From Hydractinia symbiolongicarpus (lineage: Eukaryota > Cnidaria > Hydrozoa > Anthoathecata > Hydractiniidae): a stretch of 64,000 nucleotides of DNA. The notes below the pieces were generated by a model that saw nothing but the letters and a program-made list of their open reading frames with translations, did no database searches and was not told the origin of the DNA. Within the stretch, counting starts at the first letter, position 1, and the number at the start of each line of letters is the position of its first letter. The translations under genes were made by a program, and so were the position numbers. The stretch is from positions 32,391,501-32,455,500 of the forward strand of contig NC_079878.1 in NCBI RefSeq assembly GCF_029227915.1, given 5' to 3'. Of this stretch, positions 38,346 to 50,800 are shown one piece after another.

Positions 38346-39580
38346 AACGCATGAGACTTGTAGTTTTCAAAAATATTTTCCTATTTGATGGGACGCTGAA
38401 TAAAAGAAGTTTAATCGCCGGCAAACGAAAATCCGCGATTTCCCGTAAATCCCGGACTCGGCCCGTATAGTCAAAAGTATACAAAGAAAGTACCCAGGGA
38501 GTTAACCCATTTCACGAACGATTTTTTAAATTATTTTTTCACCACTGAAACGCATGAGACTTGTAGTTTTCAAAAATATTTTCATATTTGATGGGACGCT
38601 GAATAAAAGAAGTTTAATCGCCGACAAACGAAAATCCGCGATTTCCCGTAAATCCCGGACTCGGCCCATATAGTCAAAAGTACACAAAGAAAGTACCCAG
38701 GGAGTAAACTCATTTCCCGAACGATTTTTTATATTATTTTTTTCACACTAAACGCATGAGACTTGTAGTTTTAAAAAATATTTTCATATTTGATGGGACG
38801 CTGAATAAAAGAAGTTTAATCGCCGGCAAACGAAAATCCGCGATTTCCCGTAAATCCCGGACTCGGCCCGTATAGTCAAAAGTATACAAAGAAAGTACCC
38901 AGGGAGTAAACCCATTTCCCGAACGATTTTTTAAATTATTTATTCACCACTAAAACGCATGAGACTTGTAGTTTTCAAAAATGTTTTCATTTTTGATGAG
39001 ACGCTGAACAAAAGCAGTTTAATCGCCGGCAAACGAAAACCTGCGATTTCCCGTAAATCCCGGGCTTGGCCCGTATAGTCAAAAATATACAAAGAAAGTA
39101 CCCAGGGAGTAAACTCATTTCCCGAACGATTTTATATATTATTTTTTTACCACTAAACGCATGAGACTTGTAGTTTTTAAAAATGTTTTCATTTTTGATG
39201 AGACGCTGAATAAAAGAAGTTTAATTGCCGGCAAACGAAAACCTGCGATTTCCCGTAAATCCTGGACTCGGCCCGTATAGTCAAAAGTATACAACGAAAG
39301 TACCCAGGGAGTAAACTCATTTCCCGAACGATTTTTTATATTATTTTTTTCACACTAAACGCATGAGACTTGTAGTTTTCAAAAATATTTTCATATTTGA
39401 TGGGAGGCTGAATAAAAGAAGTTTAATCGCCGGCAAACGAAAATCCGCGATTTCCCGTAAATCCCGGACTCGGCCCGTATAGTCAAAAGTATACAAAGAA
39501 AGTACCCAGGGAGTAAACCCATTTCACGAACGATTTTTTAACTTATTTTTTCACCACTAAAACGCATGAGACTTGTAGTT
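38148..39580. repeat. 5-monomer duplication, 1012-bp shift
   Basis: TTAATTGCCGG with AATCCTGGACTCGG (about 38,211 and 39,223), ACAACGAAAGTACC and CATTTCACGAACG (about 38,512 and 39,524) repeat at 1012-bp spacing. The match ends near 38,560 and 39,572, where a CATATTTGATGGG monomer replaces a CATTTTTGATGAG one. Private changes are GTTAACCC at about 38,502 and GATGGGAGGC at about 39,400. Confidence 0.78.
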
Positions 39581-39900
39581 TTCAAAAATGTTTTCATTTT
39601 TGATGAGACGCTGAACAAAAGCAGTTTAATCGCCGGCAAACAAAAACCTGCGATTTTCCGTAAATCCCGGGCTTGGGCCGTATAGTCAAAAGTATACAAA
39701 GAAAGTACCCAGGGAGTAAACTCATTTCCCGAACGATTTTTTATATTATTTTTTTACCACTAAACGCATGAGACTTGTAGTTTTCAAAAATATTTTCATA
39801 TTTGATGGGACGCTGAATAAAAGAAGTTTAATCGCCGGCGAACGAAAATCCGCGATTTCCCGTAAATCCCGGACTCGGCCCATATAGTCAAAAGTATACA

Positions 39901-42900
39901 AAGAAAGTACCCAGGGAGTAAACTCATTTCCTGAACGATTTTTTAAATTATTTTTTCACCACTAAAACGCATGAGACTTGTAGTTTTCAAAAATGTTTTC
40001 ATTTTTGATGAGACGCTGAATAAAAGAAGTTTCATCGCCGGCAAACAAAAACCTGCGTTTTCCCGTAAATCCCGGGCTTGGCCCGTATAGTCAAAAGTAT
40101 ACAAAGAAAGTACCCAGGGAGTAAACTCATTTCCCGAACGATTTTTTAAATTACTTTTTCACCACTAAAACGCATGAGACTTGTAGTTTTTAAAAATGTT
40201 TTCATTTTTGATGAGACGCTGAATAAAAGAAGTTTAATCGCCGGCAGACGAAAACCTGCGATTTCCCGTAAACCTGGACTCGGCCCGTATAGTCAAAAGT
40301 ATACAAAGAAAGTACCCAGGGAGTAAACTCATTTCCCGAACGATTTTTTATATTATTTTTTTACCACTAAACGCATGAGACTTGTAGTTTTCAAAAATAT
40401 TTTCATATTTGATGGGACGCTGAATAAAAGAAGTTTAATCGCCGGCAAACGAAAATCCGCGATTTCCCGTAAATCCCGGACTCGGCACGTATAGTCAAAT
40501 GTATACAAAGAAAGTACCCAGGGAGTAAACTCATTTCCCGAACGATTTTTTAAATTATTTTTTCACCACTAAAACGCATGAGACTTGTAGTTTTCAAGAA
40601 TGTTTTCATTTTTGATGAGACGCGGAATAAAAGCAGTTCAATCGCCGGCAAACGAAAACCAGCGATTTCCCGTAAATCCCGGGCTTGGCACGTATAGTCG
40701 CATGTATACAAAGAAAGTACCCTGTGAGTAAACTCATTTCCAGAACGATTTTTTATATTATTTTTTTACCACTAAACGCATGAGACTTGTAGTTTTCAAA
40801 AATATTTTCATATTTGATGGGACGCTGAATAAAAGAAGTTTAATCGCCGGCAAACGAAAATCTGCGATTTCCCGTAAATCCCGGACTCGGCCCGTATAGT
40901 CCAAAGTATACAAAGAAAGTACCCAGGGAGTAAACTCATTTCCAGAACGATTTTTTAAATTAGTTTATCACCACTAAAACGCATGAGACTTGTAGTTTGC
41001 AAAAATGTTATCATTTTTGATCAGACGCTGAATAAAAGAAGTTTAATCGCTGGCAAACAAAAACCCGCGATTTCCCGTAAATCCCGGCTTGGCTCGTATA
41101 GTCAAAAGTATACAAAGAAAGTACCCAGGGAATAAACTCATTTCCCGAACGATTTTTTAAATTATTTTTTCACCACTAAAACGCATGAGACTGGTAGTTT
41201 TCAAAAATATTTTCATTTTTGATGAGACGCTGAACAAAAGCAGTTTAATCGCCGGCAAACGAAAACCTGCGATTTCCCGTAAATCCCGGGCTTGGCCCGT
41301 ATAGTCAAAAGTATACAAAGAAAGTACCCAGGGAGTAAACTCATTTCCCGAACGATTTTTTATATTATTTTTTTACCACTAAAACGCATGAGACTTGTAG
41401 TTTTCAAAAATGTTTTCATTTTTGATGAGACGCTGAACAAAAGCAGTTTAATCGCCGGCAAACAAAAACCTGCGATTTCCCGTAAATCCCGGACTCGGCC
41501 CGTATAGTCAAAAGTATACAAAAAAAGTACCCAGGGAGTAAACTCATTTCCAGAACGATTTTTTAAATTATATTTTCCCCACTAAAACGCATAAGACTTG
41601 TAGTTTTTAAAAATGTTTTCATTTTTGATGAGACGCTGAATAAAAGAAGTTTAATCGCCGGCAAACGAAAACCCGCGATTTCCCGTAAATCCCGGCTTGG
41701 CCCGTATAGTCAAAAGTATACAAAGAAAGTACCCAGGGCGTAAACTCATTTCCCGAACGATTTTTTTACCACTAAAACGCATAAGACTTGTAGTTTTTAA
41801 AAATGTTTTCATTTTTGATGAGACGCTGAATAAAAGAAGTTTAATCGCCGGCAAACGAAAACCCGCGATTTCCCGTAAATCCCGGCTTGGCCCGTATAGT
41901 CAAAAGTATACAAAAAAAGTACCCAGGGAGTAAACTCATTTCCCGAACGATTTTTTAAATTACTTTTTCACCACTAAAACGCATGAGACTTGTAGTTTTT
42001 AAAAATGTTTTCATTTTTAATGAGACGCTGAATAAAAGAAGTTTAATCGCCGGGAAACGAAAACCCGCGATTTCCCGTAAATCCCAGGCTTGGCCCGTAT
42101 AGTCAAAAGTATACAAAGAAAGTACCCACGGAGTAAACTTATTTCCCGAACGATTTTTTATATTATTTTTTACCACTAAACGCATGAGACTTGTAGTTTT
42201 CAAAAATATTTTCATGTTTGATGGGACGCTGAATAAAAGAAGTTTAATCGCCGGCAAACGAAAATCCGCGATTTCCTGTAAATCCCGGACTCGGCCCTTA
42301 TAGTCGAATGTATACAAAGAAAGTACCCATGGAGTAAACTCATTTCCCGAACGATTTTTTAAATTTTTTTTTCACCACTAAAACGCATGAGAATTGTAGT
42401 TTTCAAAAATGTTTTCATTTTTGATGAGACGCTTAATGAAAGAGGTTTAATCGCCGGAAAACGAAAACCCGCGATTTCCCGTAAATCCCGGGCTTGGCCC
42501 GTATAGTCGAATATATACAAAGAAAGTACCCTGTGAGTAAACTCATTTCCAGAACGATTTTTTAAATTATTTTTTCACCACTAAAACGCATAACACTTGT
42601 AGTTTTTAAAAATGTTTTCATTTTTGATGAGACGCTGAATAAAAGAAGTTTAATGGCCGGAAACGAAAACCCGCGATTTCCCGTAAATCCCGGCTTGGCC
42701 CGTATAGTCAAAAGTATACAAAGAAAGTACTCAGGGAGTAAACTCATTTCCCGAACGATTTTTTAAATTATTTTTTCACCACTAAAACACATGAGAATTG
42801 TAGTTTTCAAAAATGTTTTCGTTTTTGATGAGATGCTGAATAAAAGAAGTTTAATCGCCGGCAAACAAAAACCTGCGATTTCCCGTAAATCCCGGGCTTG

Positions 42901-43640
42901 GCCCGTATAGTCAAAAGTATACAAAGAAAGTACCCAGGGAGTAAACTCATTTCCCGAACGATTTTTTAAATTACTTTTTCACCACTAAAACGCATGAGAC
43001 TTGTAGTTTTTAAAAATGTTTTCGTTCTTGATGAGACGCTGAATAAAAGAAGTTTAATCGCCGGCGAACGAAAACCTGCGATTTCCCGTAAATCCTGGAC
43101 TCGGCCCGTATAGTCAAAAGTATACAAAGAAAGTACCCAGGGAGTAAACTCATTTCCCCAACGATTTTTTAAATTATTATTTCACCACTAAAACGCATGA
43201 GACTTGTAGTTTTCAAGAATGTTTTCATTTTTGATGAGACGCTGAATAAAAGCAGTTTATTCGCCGGCAAACGAAAACCTGCGATTTCCCGTAAATCCCG
43301 GACTCGGCCCGTATAGTCAAAAGTATACAAAGAAAGTACCCTGGGAGTAAACTCATTTCCAGAACGATTTTTTAAATTATTATTTCACCACTAAAGCCCA
43401 TGAGACTTGTAGTTTTTAAAAATGTTTTCATTTTTGATGAGACGCTTAATAAAAGAGGTTTAATCGCCGGCAAACGAAATCCCGCAATTTCCCGTAAATC
43501 CCGGGCTTGGCCCGTATAGTCGAATGTATACAAAGAAAGAACCCAGGAAGTAACCTCATTTCCCGAACGATTTTTTAAATTTTTTTTTCACCACTAAAAC
43601 GCATGAGACTTGTAGTTTTCAAAAATGTTTTCATTTTTGA
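39901..43640. repeat. Transition zone 2, heterogeneous monomers
   Basis: Middle-domain HOR order breaks down here: only two GAACAAAAGCAG monomers remain (about 41,230 and 41,433, adjacent). Monomers resembling transition zone 1 (GTCGCATG near 40.7 kb, GATCAGACGC near 41.02 kb) sit beside others with AAATTACTTTTTC or CTTAATGAAAGAGG. Private losses include GTAAACCTGGACTCGG near 40.27 kb and TGGCCGGAAACG near 42.65 kb. I see no multi-monomer repeat unit apart from pairs of similar neighbours. Confidence 0.65.
41703..41892. repeat. Truncated monomer, 190 bp
   Basis: The interval from one CGTATAG (41,703) to the next (41,893) is 190 bp. About 12-13 bp are missing from the T-rich tract: the sequence runs from GAACGATTTTTTT straight to ACCACTAAAACGC. 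It is the only clearly shortened monomer I found. The preceding monomer (41,501-41,702) has CCCCACTAAAACGC, and the rest of the truncated copy is close to consensus. Confidence 0.88.
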
Positions 43641-43766
43641 TGAGACGCTTAATGAAAGAGGTTTAATCGCCGGCAAACGAAAACCCGCGATTTCCCGTAA
43701 ATCCCGGGCTTGGCCCGTATAGTCGAATGTATACAAAGAAAGTACCCTGTGAGTAAACTCATTTCC

Positions 43767-46395
43767 AGAACGATTTTTTGAATTATTTTTTCACCACTAA
43801 AACGCACGAGACTTGTAGTTTTCAGAAATCTTTTCATTTTTGATGAGACGCTTAATGAAAGTGGTTTAATCGCCGGCAAACGAAAACATGCGATTTCCCG
43901 TAAATCCCGGACTCGGCCCGTATAGTCAAAAGTATACAAAGAAAGTACCCAGGGTGTAAACTCATTTCTCGAACGATTTTTTAATTTATTTTTTCACCAC
44001 TAAAACGCATGAGACTTGTAGTTTTCAAAAATGTTTTCATTTTTGATGAGACGCTGAATAAAAGAAGTTTAATCGCCGGCAAACGAAAACCTGCGATTTC
44101 CCGTAAATCCCGGACTCGGCCCGTATAGTCAAAAGTATACAAAGAAAGTACCCAGGGAGTAAACTCATTTCCCAAACGATTTTTTAAATTTATATTTTAC
44201 CACTACAGCCCATGAGACTTGTAGTTTTTAAAAATGTTTTCATTTTTGATGAGACGCTGAATGAAAGAAGTTTAATCGCCGGCAAACGAAAACCCGCGAT
44301 TTCCCGTAAATCCCGGTCTCGGCCTGTATAGTCAAAAGTATACAAGGAAAGTACCCAGTGAGTAAACTCATTTCCCTAACGAATTTTTAAATTATTTTTT
44401 CACCACTAAAACGCATGAGACTTGTAGTTTTCAAAAATGTTTTCATTTTTGATGAGACGCGGAATAAAAGAAGTTTAATCGCCGGCAAACGAAAACCTGC
44501 GATTTCCCGTAAATCCCGGACTCGGCCCGTATAGTCAAAAGTATACAAAGAAAGTACCCTGTGAGTAAACTCATTTCCAGAACGATTTTTTAAATTATTT
44601 TTTCACCACTAAAACGCATGAGACTTGTAGTTTTCAGAAATCTTTTCATTTTTGATGAGACGCTTAATGAAAGTGGTTTAATCGCCGGCAAACGAAAACA
44701 TGCGATTTCCCGTAAATCCCGGACTCGGCCCGTATAGTCAAAAGTATACAAAGAAAGTACCCAGGGTGTAAACTCATTTCTCGAACGATTTTTTAATTTA
44801 TTTTTTCACCACTAAAACGCATGAGACTTGTAGTTTTCAAAAATGTTTTCATTTTTGATGAGACGCTGAATAAAAGAAGTTTAATCGCCGGCAAACGAAA
44901 ACCTGCGATTTCCCGTAAATCCCGGACTCGGCCCGTATAGTCAAAAGTATACAAAGAAAGTACCCAGGGAGTAAACTCATTTCCCAAACGATTTTTTAAA
45001 TTTATATTTTACCACTACAGCCCATGAGACTTGTAGTTTTTAAAAATGTTTTCATTTTTGATGAGACGCTGAATGAAAGAAGTTTAATCGCCGGCAAACG
45101 AAAACCCGCGATTTCCCGTAAATCCCGGTCTCGGCCTGTATAGTCAAAAGTATACAAGGAAAGTTTCCAGTGAGTAAACTCATTTCCCTAACGAATTTTT
45201 AAATTATTTTTTCACCACTAAAACGCATGAGACTTGTAGTTTTCAAAAATGTTTTCATTTTTGATGAGACGCGGAATAAAAGAAGTTTAATCGCCGGCAA
45301 ACGAAAACCTGCGATTTCCCGTAAATCCCGGACTCGGCCCGTATAGTCAAAAGTATACAAAGAAAGTACCCAGGGTGTAAACGCATTTCCCGAACGATTT
45401 TTTAAATTATTTTTTCACCACTAAAACGCATGAGACTTGTATTTTTCAAAAATGTTTTCATTTTTGATAAGACGCTGAATAAAAGAAGTTTAATCGCCGG
45501 CAAACGAAAACCTGCCATTTCCCGTAAATCCCGGACTCGGCCCGTATAGTCAAAAGTATACAAAGAAAGTACCCAGGGTGTAAACTCATTTCTCGAACGA
45601 TTTTTTAATTTATTTTTTCACCACTAAAACGCATGAGACTTGTAGTTTTCAAAAATGTTTTCATTTTTGATGAGACGCTGAATAAAAGAAGTTTAATCGC
45701 CGGCAAACGAAAACCTGCGATTTCCCGTAAATCCCGGACTCGGCCCGTATAGTCAAAAGTATACAAAGAAAGTACCCAGGGAGTAAACTCATTTCCCAAA
45801 CGATTTTTTAAATTTATATTTTACCACTACAGCCCATGAGACTTGTAGTTTTTAAAAATGTTTTCATTTTTGATGAGACGCTGAATGAAAGAAGTTTAAT
45901 CGCCGGCAAACGAAAACCCGCGATTTCCCGTAAATCCCGGTCTCGGCCTGTATAGTCAAAAGTATACAAGGAAAGTACCCAGTGAGTAAACTCATTTCCC
46001 TAACGAATTTTTAAATTATTTTTTCACCACTAAAACGCATGAGACTTGTAGTTTTCAAAAATGTTTTCATTTTTGATGAGACGCTGAATAAAAGAAGTTT
46101 AATCGCCGGCAAACGAAAACCTGCGATTTCCCGTAAATCCCGGACTCGGCCCGTATAGTCAAAAGTATACAAAGAAAGTACCCAGGGTGTAAACGCATTT
46201 CCCGAACGATTTTTTAAATTATTTTTTCACCACTAAAACGCATGAGACTTGTATTTTTCAAAAATGTTTTCATTTTTGATAAGACGCTGAATAAAAGAAG
46301 TTTAATCGCCGGCAAACGAAAACCTGCCATTTCCCGTAAATCCCGGACTCGGCCCGTATAGTCAAAAGTATACAAAGAAAGTACCCAGGGAGTAA
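43767..46395. repeat. 4-monomer HOR, 812-bp unit, about 3.2 copies
   Basis: Markers at 812-bp spacing are CAGAAATCTTTTC (about 43,823 and 44,635), GAAAACATGCG (about 43,880 and 44,692), TTTATATTTTACCACTACAGC (about 44,190, 45,002 and 45,814), GGTCTCGGCCTG (about 44,310, 45,122 and 45,934), CTTGTATTTTTCAAAAATG with GATAAGACGC (about 45,438 and 46,250), and CCTGCCATTTCCCG. The third copy swaps one monomer type for the CTTGTATTTTTC type, so neighbouring copies are not all equal. A private AAGTTTCCAGTGAG occurs in copy 2 (about 45,162). Confidence 0.9.
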
Positions 46396-47899
46396 ACTCA
46401 TTTCCCAAACGATTATTTAAATTATTATTTCACCACTAAATCCCATGAGACTTGTAGTTTTTAAAAATGTTTTCATTTTTGATGAGACGCTGAATAAAAG
46501 AAGTTTAATCGCCGGCAAACGAAAACCCGCGATTTCCCGTAAATCCCGGACTCGGCCCGTATAGTCAAAAGTATAGAAGGAAAGCACCCAGTGAGTAAAC
46601 TCATTTTCCGAACGAATTTTTAAACTATTTTTTCACCACTAAAACGCATGAGAATTGTAGTTTTCAGAAATGTTTTCATTTTTGATGAGACGCTGAATAA
46701 AAGAAGTTTAATCGCCGGCAAACGAAAACCCGCGACTTCCCGTAAATCCCGGATTTGGCCCGTATAGTCGAATGTATACAAAGAAAGTACCCTGTGAGTA
46801 AACTCATTTCCAAAACGATTTTTTAAATTATCTTTTCACCACTAAAACGCTTGAGACTTGTAGTTCTCAAAAATGTTTTCATTTTTGATGAGACGCTTAA
46901 TAAAAGAGGTATATTCGCCGGCAACCGAAATCCCGCGATTTCCCGTAAATCCCGGGATTGGCCCGTATAGTCGAATGTATACAAAGAAAGTACCCAGGAA
47001 GTAAACTCATTTCCCGAACGATTTTTTAAATTTTTTTTTCACCACTAAAACGCATGAGACTTGCAGTTTTCAAAAATGTTTTCATTTTTGATGAGACGCC
47101 TAATGAAAGAGGTTTAATCGCCGGCAAACGAAAACCTGCGATTTCCCGTAATTCCCGGGCTTGGCCCGTATAGTCGAATGTATACAAAGAAAGTACCCTG
47201 TGAGTAAACTCATTTCCGGAACGATTTTTTAAATTATTATTTCACCACTAAAGCCCATGAGACTTGTAGTATTTAAAAATATTTTCATTTTTGATGAGAC
47301 GCTGAATAAAAGAAGTTTAATCGCCGGCAAACGAAAACCCGCAACTTCCCGTAAATCCCGGACTCGGCCCGTATAGTCAAAAGTATACAAAGAAAGTACC
47401 CAGGGAGTAAACTCATTTCCCGAACGATTTTTTAAATTATTTTTTCACCACTAAAACGCATGAGACTTGTAGTTTTCAAAAATGTTTTCATTTTTGATGG
47501 GACGCTGAATAAAAGAAGTTTAATCGCCGGCAAACGAAAACCTGCGATTTCCCGTAAATCCCGGACTCGGCCCGTATAGTCAAAAGTATACAAAGAAAGT
47601 ACCCAGGGTGTAAACTCATTTTACAAACGATTTTTTAAGTTATTATTTCACCACTAAAGCCCATGAGACTTGTAGTATTTAAAAATATTTTCATTTTTGA
47701 TGAGACGCTGAATAAAAGAAGTTTAATCGCCGGCAAACGAAAACCCGCGACTTCCCGTAAATCCCGGACTCGGCCCGTATACTCAAAAGTATACAAAGAA
47801 AGTACCCAGGGAGTAAACTCATTTCACGAACGATTTTTTAAATTATTTTTTTACCACTAAAACGCATGAGACTTGCAGTTTTAAAAATGTTTTCATTTT
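46396..47899. repeat. Mixed monomers with a 2-monomer and a 5-monomer echo
   Basis: AGTATTTAAAAATATTTTC with CGCAACTTCCCG or CGCGACTTCCCG recurs at about 47,270 and 47,673 (2 monomers). The group TTCGCCGGCAA, GAAATCCCGCG, GGGATTGGCCCG and a GGAAGTAA or AGAAGTAA start recurs near 46.91-47.0 kb and 47.92-48.0 kb, about 5 monomers apart. TATAGAAGGAAAGCACCC near 46.57 kb is a private variant. Confidence 0.7.
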
Positions 47900-50800
47900 T
47901 GATGAGACGCTTAATAAAAGAGGTTTATTCGCCGGCAAATGAAATCCCGCGATTTCCCGTAAATCCCGGGATTGGCCCGTATAGTCGAATGTATACAAAG
48001 AAAGTCCCCAAGAAGTAAACTCATTTCCCGAACGATTTTTTAAATTTTTTTTTCACCACTAAAACGCATGAGACTTGCAGTTTTCAAAAATGTTTTCATT
48101 TTTGATGAGACGCTTAATGAAAGAGGTTTAATCGCCGGCAAACGAAAACCTGCGATTTCCCGTAATTCCCGGGCTTGGCCCGTATAGTCGAATGTATACA
48201 AAGAAAGTACCCTGTGAGTAAACTCATTTCCGGAACGATTTTTTAATTTATTTTTTCACCACTAAAACGCATGAGACTTGTAGTTTTCAATAATGTTTTC
48301 ATTTTTGATGAGACGCTTAATGAAAGAGGTTTAATCGCCGGCAAACGAAAACCCGCGATTTTCCGTAAATCCCGGACTCGGACCGTATAGTCAAAAGTAT
48401 ACAAAGAAAGTGCCCAGGGAGTAAACTCATTTCCCGAACGATTTTTTAAATGATTTTTTCACCACTAAAACGCATGAGACTTGTAGTTTTCAGGAATGTT
48501 TTCATTTTTGATGAGACGCTTAATGAAAGTAGTTTAATCGCCGGCAAACGAAAACCCGCGATTTCCCGTAAATCCCGGGCTTGGCCGGTATAGTCGAATG
48601 TATACAAAAAAAGTACCCTGTGAGTAAACTCATTTCCAAAACGATTTTTAAAATTACCTTTTCACCACTAAAACGCATGAGATTTGTAGTTTTCAAAAAT
48701 GTTTTCATTTTTGATGAGACGCTGAATAAAAGAAGTTTAATCGCCGGCAAACGAAAACCTGCGATTTCCCGTAAATCCCGGACTCGGCCCGTATAGTCAA
48801 AAGTATACAAGGAAAGTACCCAGTGAGTAAACTCATTTCCCTAACGAGTTTTTAAATTATTTTTTCACCACTAAAACGCATGAGACTGGTAGTTTTCAAA
48901 AATGTTTTCATTTTTGATGAGACGCGGAATAAAAGAAGTTTAATCACCGGCAAACGAAAACCTGCGATTTCCCGTAAATCCCGGTCTCGGCCTGTATAGT
49001 CAAAAGTATACAAGGAAAGTACCCAGTGAGTAAACTCATTTCCCTATCGAATTTTTAAATTATTTTTTCACCACTAAAACGCATGAGACTTGTAGTTTTC
49101 AAAAATGTTTTCATTTTTGATGAGACGCGGAATAAAAGAAGTTTAATCGCCGGCAAACTAAAACCTGCGATTTCCCGTAAATCCCGGACTCGGCCCGTAT
49201 AGTCAAAAGTGTACAAAGAAAGTACCCAGGGAGTAAACTCATTTCCCAAACGATTATTTAAATTATTATTTCACCACTAAAGCCCATGAGACTTGTAGTT
49301 TTTAAAAATGTTTTCTATTTTGATGAGACGCTGAATAAAAGAAGTTTAATCGCCGGCAAACGAAAACCCGCGATTTCCCGTAAACCCCGGACTCGGCCCG
49401 CATAGTCAAAAGTATACAAAGAAAGTACCCAGGGAGTAAACTCATTTCCCGAAGGATTTTTTAAATTATTTTTTCACCACTAAAACGCATGAGACTTGTA
49501 GTTTTCGAAAATGTTTTCATTTTTGATGAGACGCTGAATAAAAGAAGTTTAATCGCCGGCAAACGAAAACCTGCGATTTTCCGTAAATCCCGGACTCGGC
49601 CCGTATAGTCAAAAGTATACAAAGAAAGTACCCAGGGTGTAAACTCATTTCCCGAACGATTATTTAAATTATTATTTCACCACTAAAGCCCATGAGACTT
49701 GTAGTATTTAAAAATGTTTTCATTTTTGATGAGACGCTAAATAAAAGAAGTTTAATCGCCGGCAAACGAAAACCCGCGACTTCCCGTAAATCCCGGACTC
49801 GGCCCGTATAGTCAAAAGTATACAAAGAAAGTACCCAGGGAGTAAACTCATTTCCCGAACGATTTTTTAAATTATTTTTTCACCACTAAAACGCATGAGA
49901 CTTGTAGTTTTCAAAATGTTTTCATTTTTGATGAGACGCTGAATAAAAGAGGTTTAATCGCCGGCAAACGAAAACCTGCGATTTCCCGTAAATCCCGGAC
50001 TCGGCCCGTATAGTCAATAGTATACAAAGAAAGTACCCGGGGTGTAAACTCATTTCCCGAACGATTTTTTAAATTATTATTTCACCACTAAAGCCCATGA
50101 GACTTGTAGTATTTAAAAATATTTTCATTTTTGATGAGAAGCTGAATAAAAGAGGTTTATTCGCCGGCAAATGAAATCCCGCGATTTCCCGTAAATCCCG
50201 GGATTGGCCCGTATAGTCGAATGTATACAAAGAAAGTCCCCAAGAAGTAAACTCATTTCCCGAACGATTTTTTAAATTTTTTTTTCACCACTAAAACGCA
50301 TGAGACTTTCAGTTTTCAAAAATGTTTTCATTTTTGATGAGACGCCTAATGAAAGAGGTTTAATCGCCGGCAAACGAAAACCTGCGATTTCCCGTAATTC
50401 CCGGGCTTGGCCCGTATAGTCGAATGTATACAAAGAAAGTACCCTGTGAGTAAACTCATTTCCGGAACGATTTTTTAATTTATTTTTTCACCACTAAAAC
50501 GCATGAGACTTGTAGTTTTCAATAATGTTTTCATTTTTGATGAGACGCTTAATGAAAGAGGTTTAATCGCCGGCAAACGAAAACCCGCGATTTTCCGTAA
50601 ATCCCGGACTCGGACCGTATAGTCAAAAGTATACAAAGAAAGTGCCCAGGAAGTAAACTCATTTCCCGAACGATTTTTTAAATTATTTTTTCACCACTAA
50701 AACGCATGAGACTTGTAGTTTTCAGGAATGTTTTCATTTTTGATGAGACGCTTAATGAAAGTGGTTTAATCGCCGGCAAACGAAAACCCGCGATTTCCCG

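Larger units (their letters stand above)
23641..39900. repeat. Middle satellite domain (GAACAAAAGCAG-terminated HORs)
   Basis: Three linked markers dominate: CTGAACAAAAGCAG with CCTGCAATTTCCCG, the TTTCACACTAAACGC or TTTCACACCAAACGC tract, and CCATATAGTCAAAAGTACAC. Monomers starting just after a GAACAAAAGCAG monomer begin at 24,696, 25,304, 26,518, 27,126, 28,543, 28,746, 29,961, 31,176, 32,188, 32,998, 33,403, 35,023, 36,238, 37,250, 37,857 and 39,072. The cycle lengths are therefore 3, 6, 3, 7, 1, 6, 6, 5, 4, 2, 8, 6, 5, 3 and 6 monomers. Six is the most frequent. Confidence 0.85.

Noticed and set aside
49386-50131. Foreign insertion between the 2232-bp copies
   Set aside because: The interval consists of ordinary monomers in phase with the array; it is an unmatched stretch, not foreign DNA.
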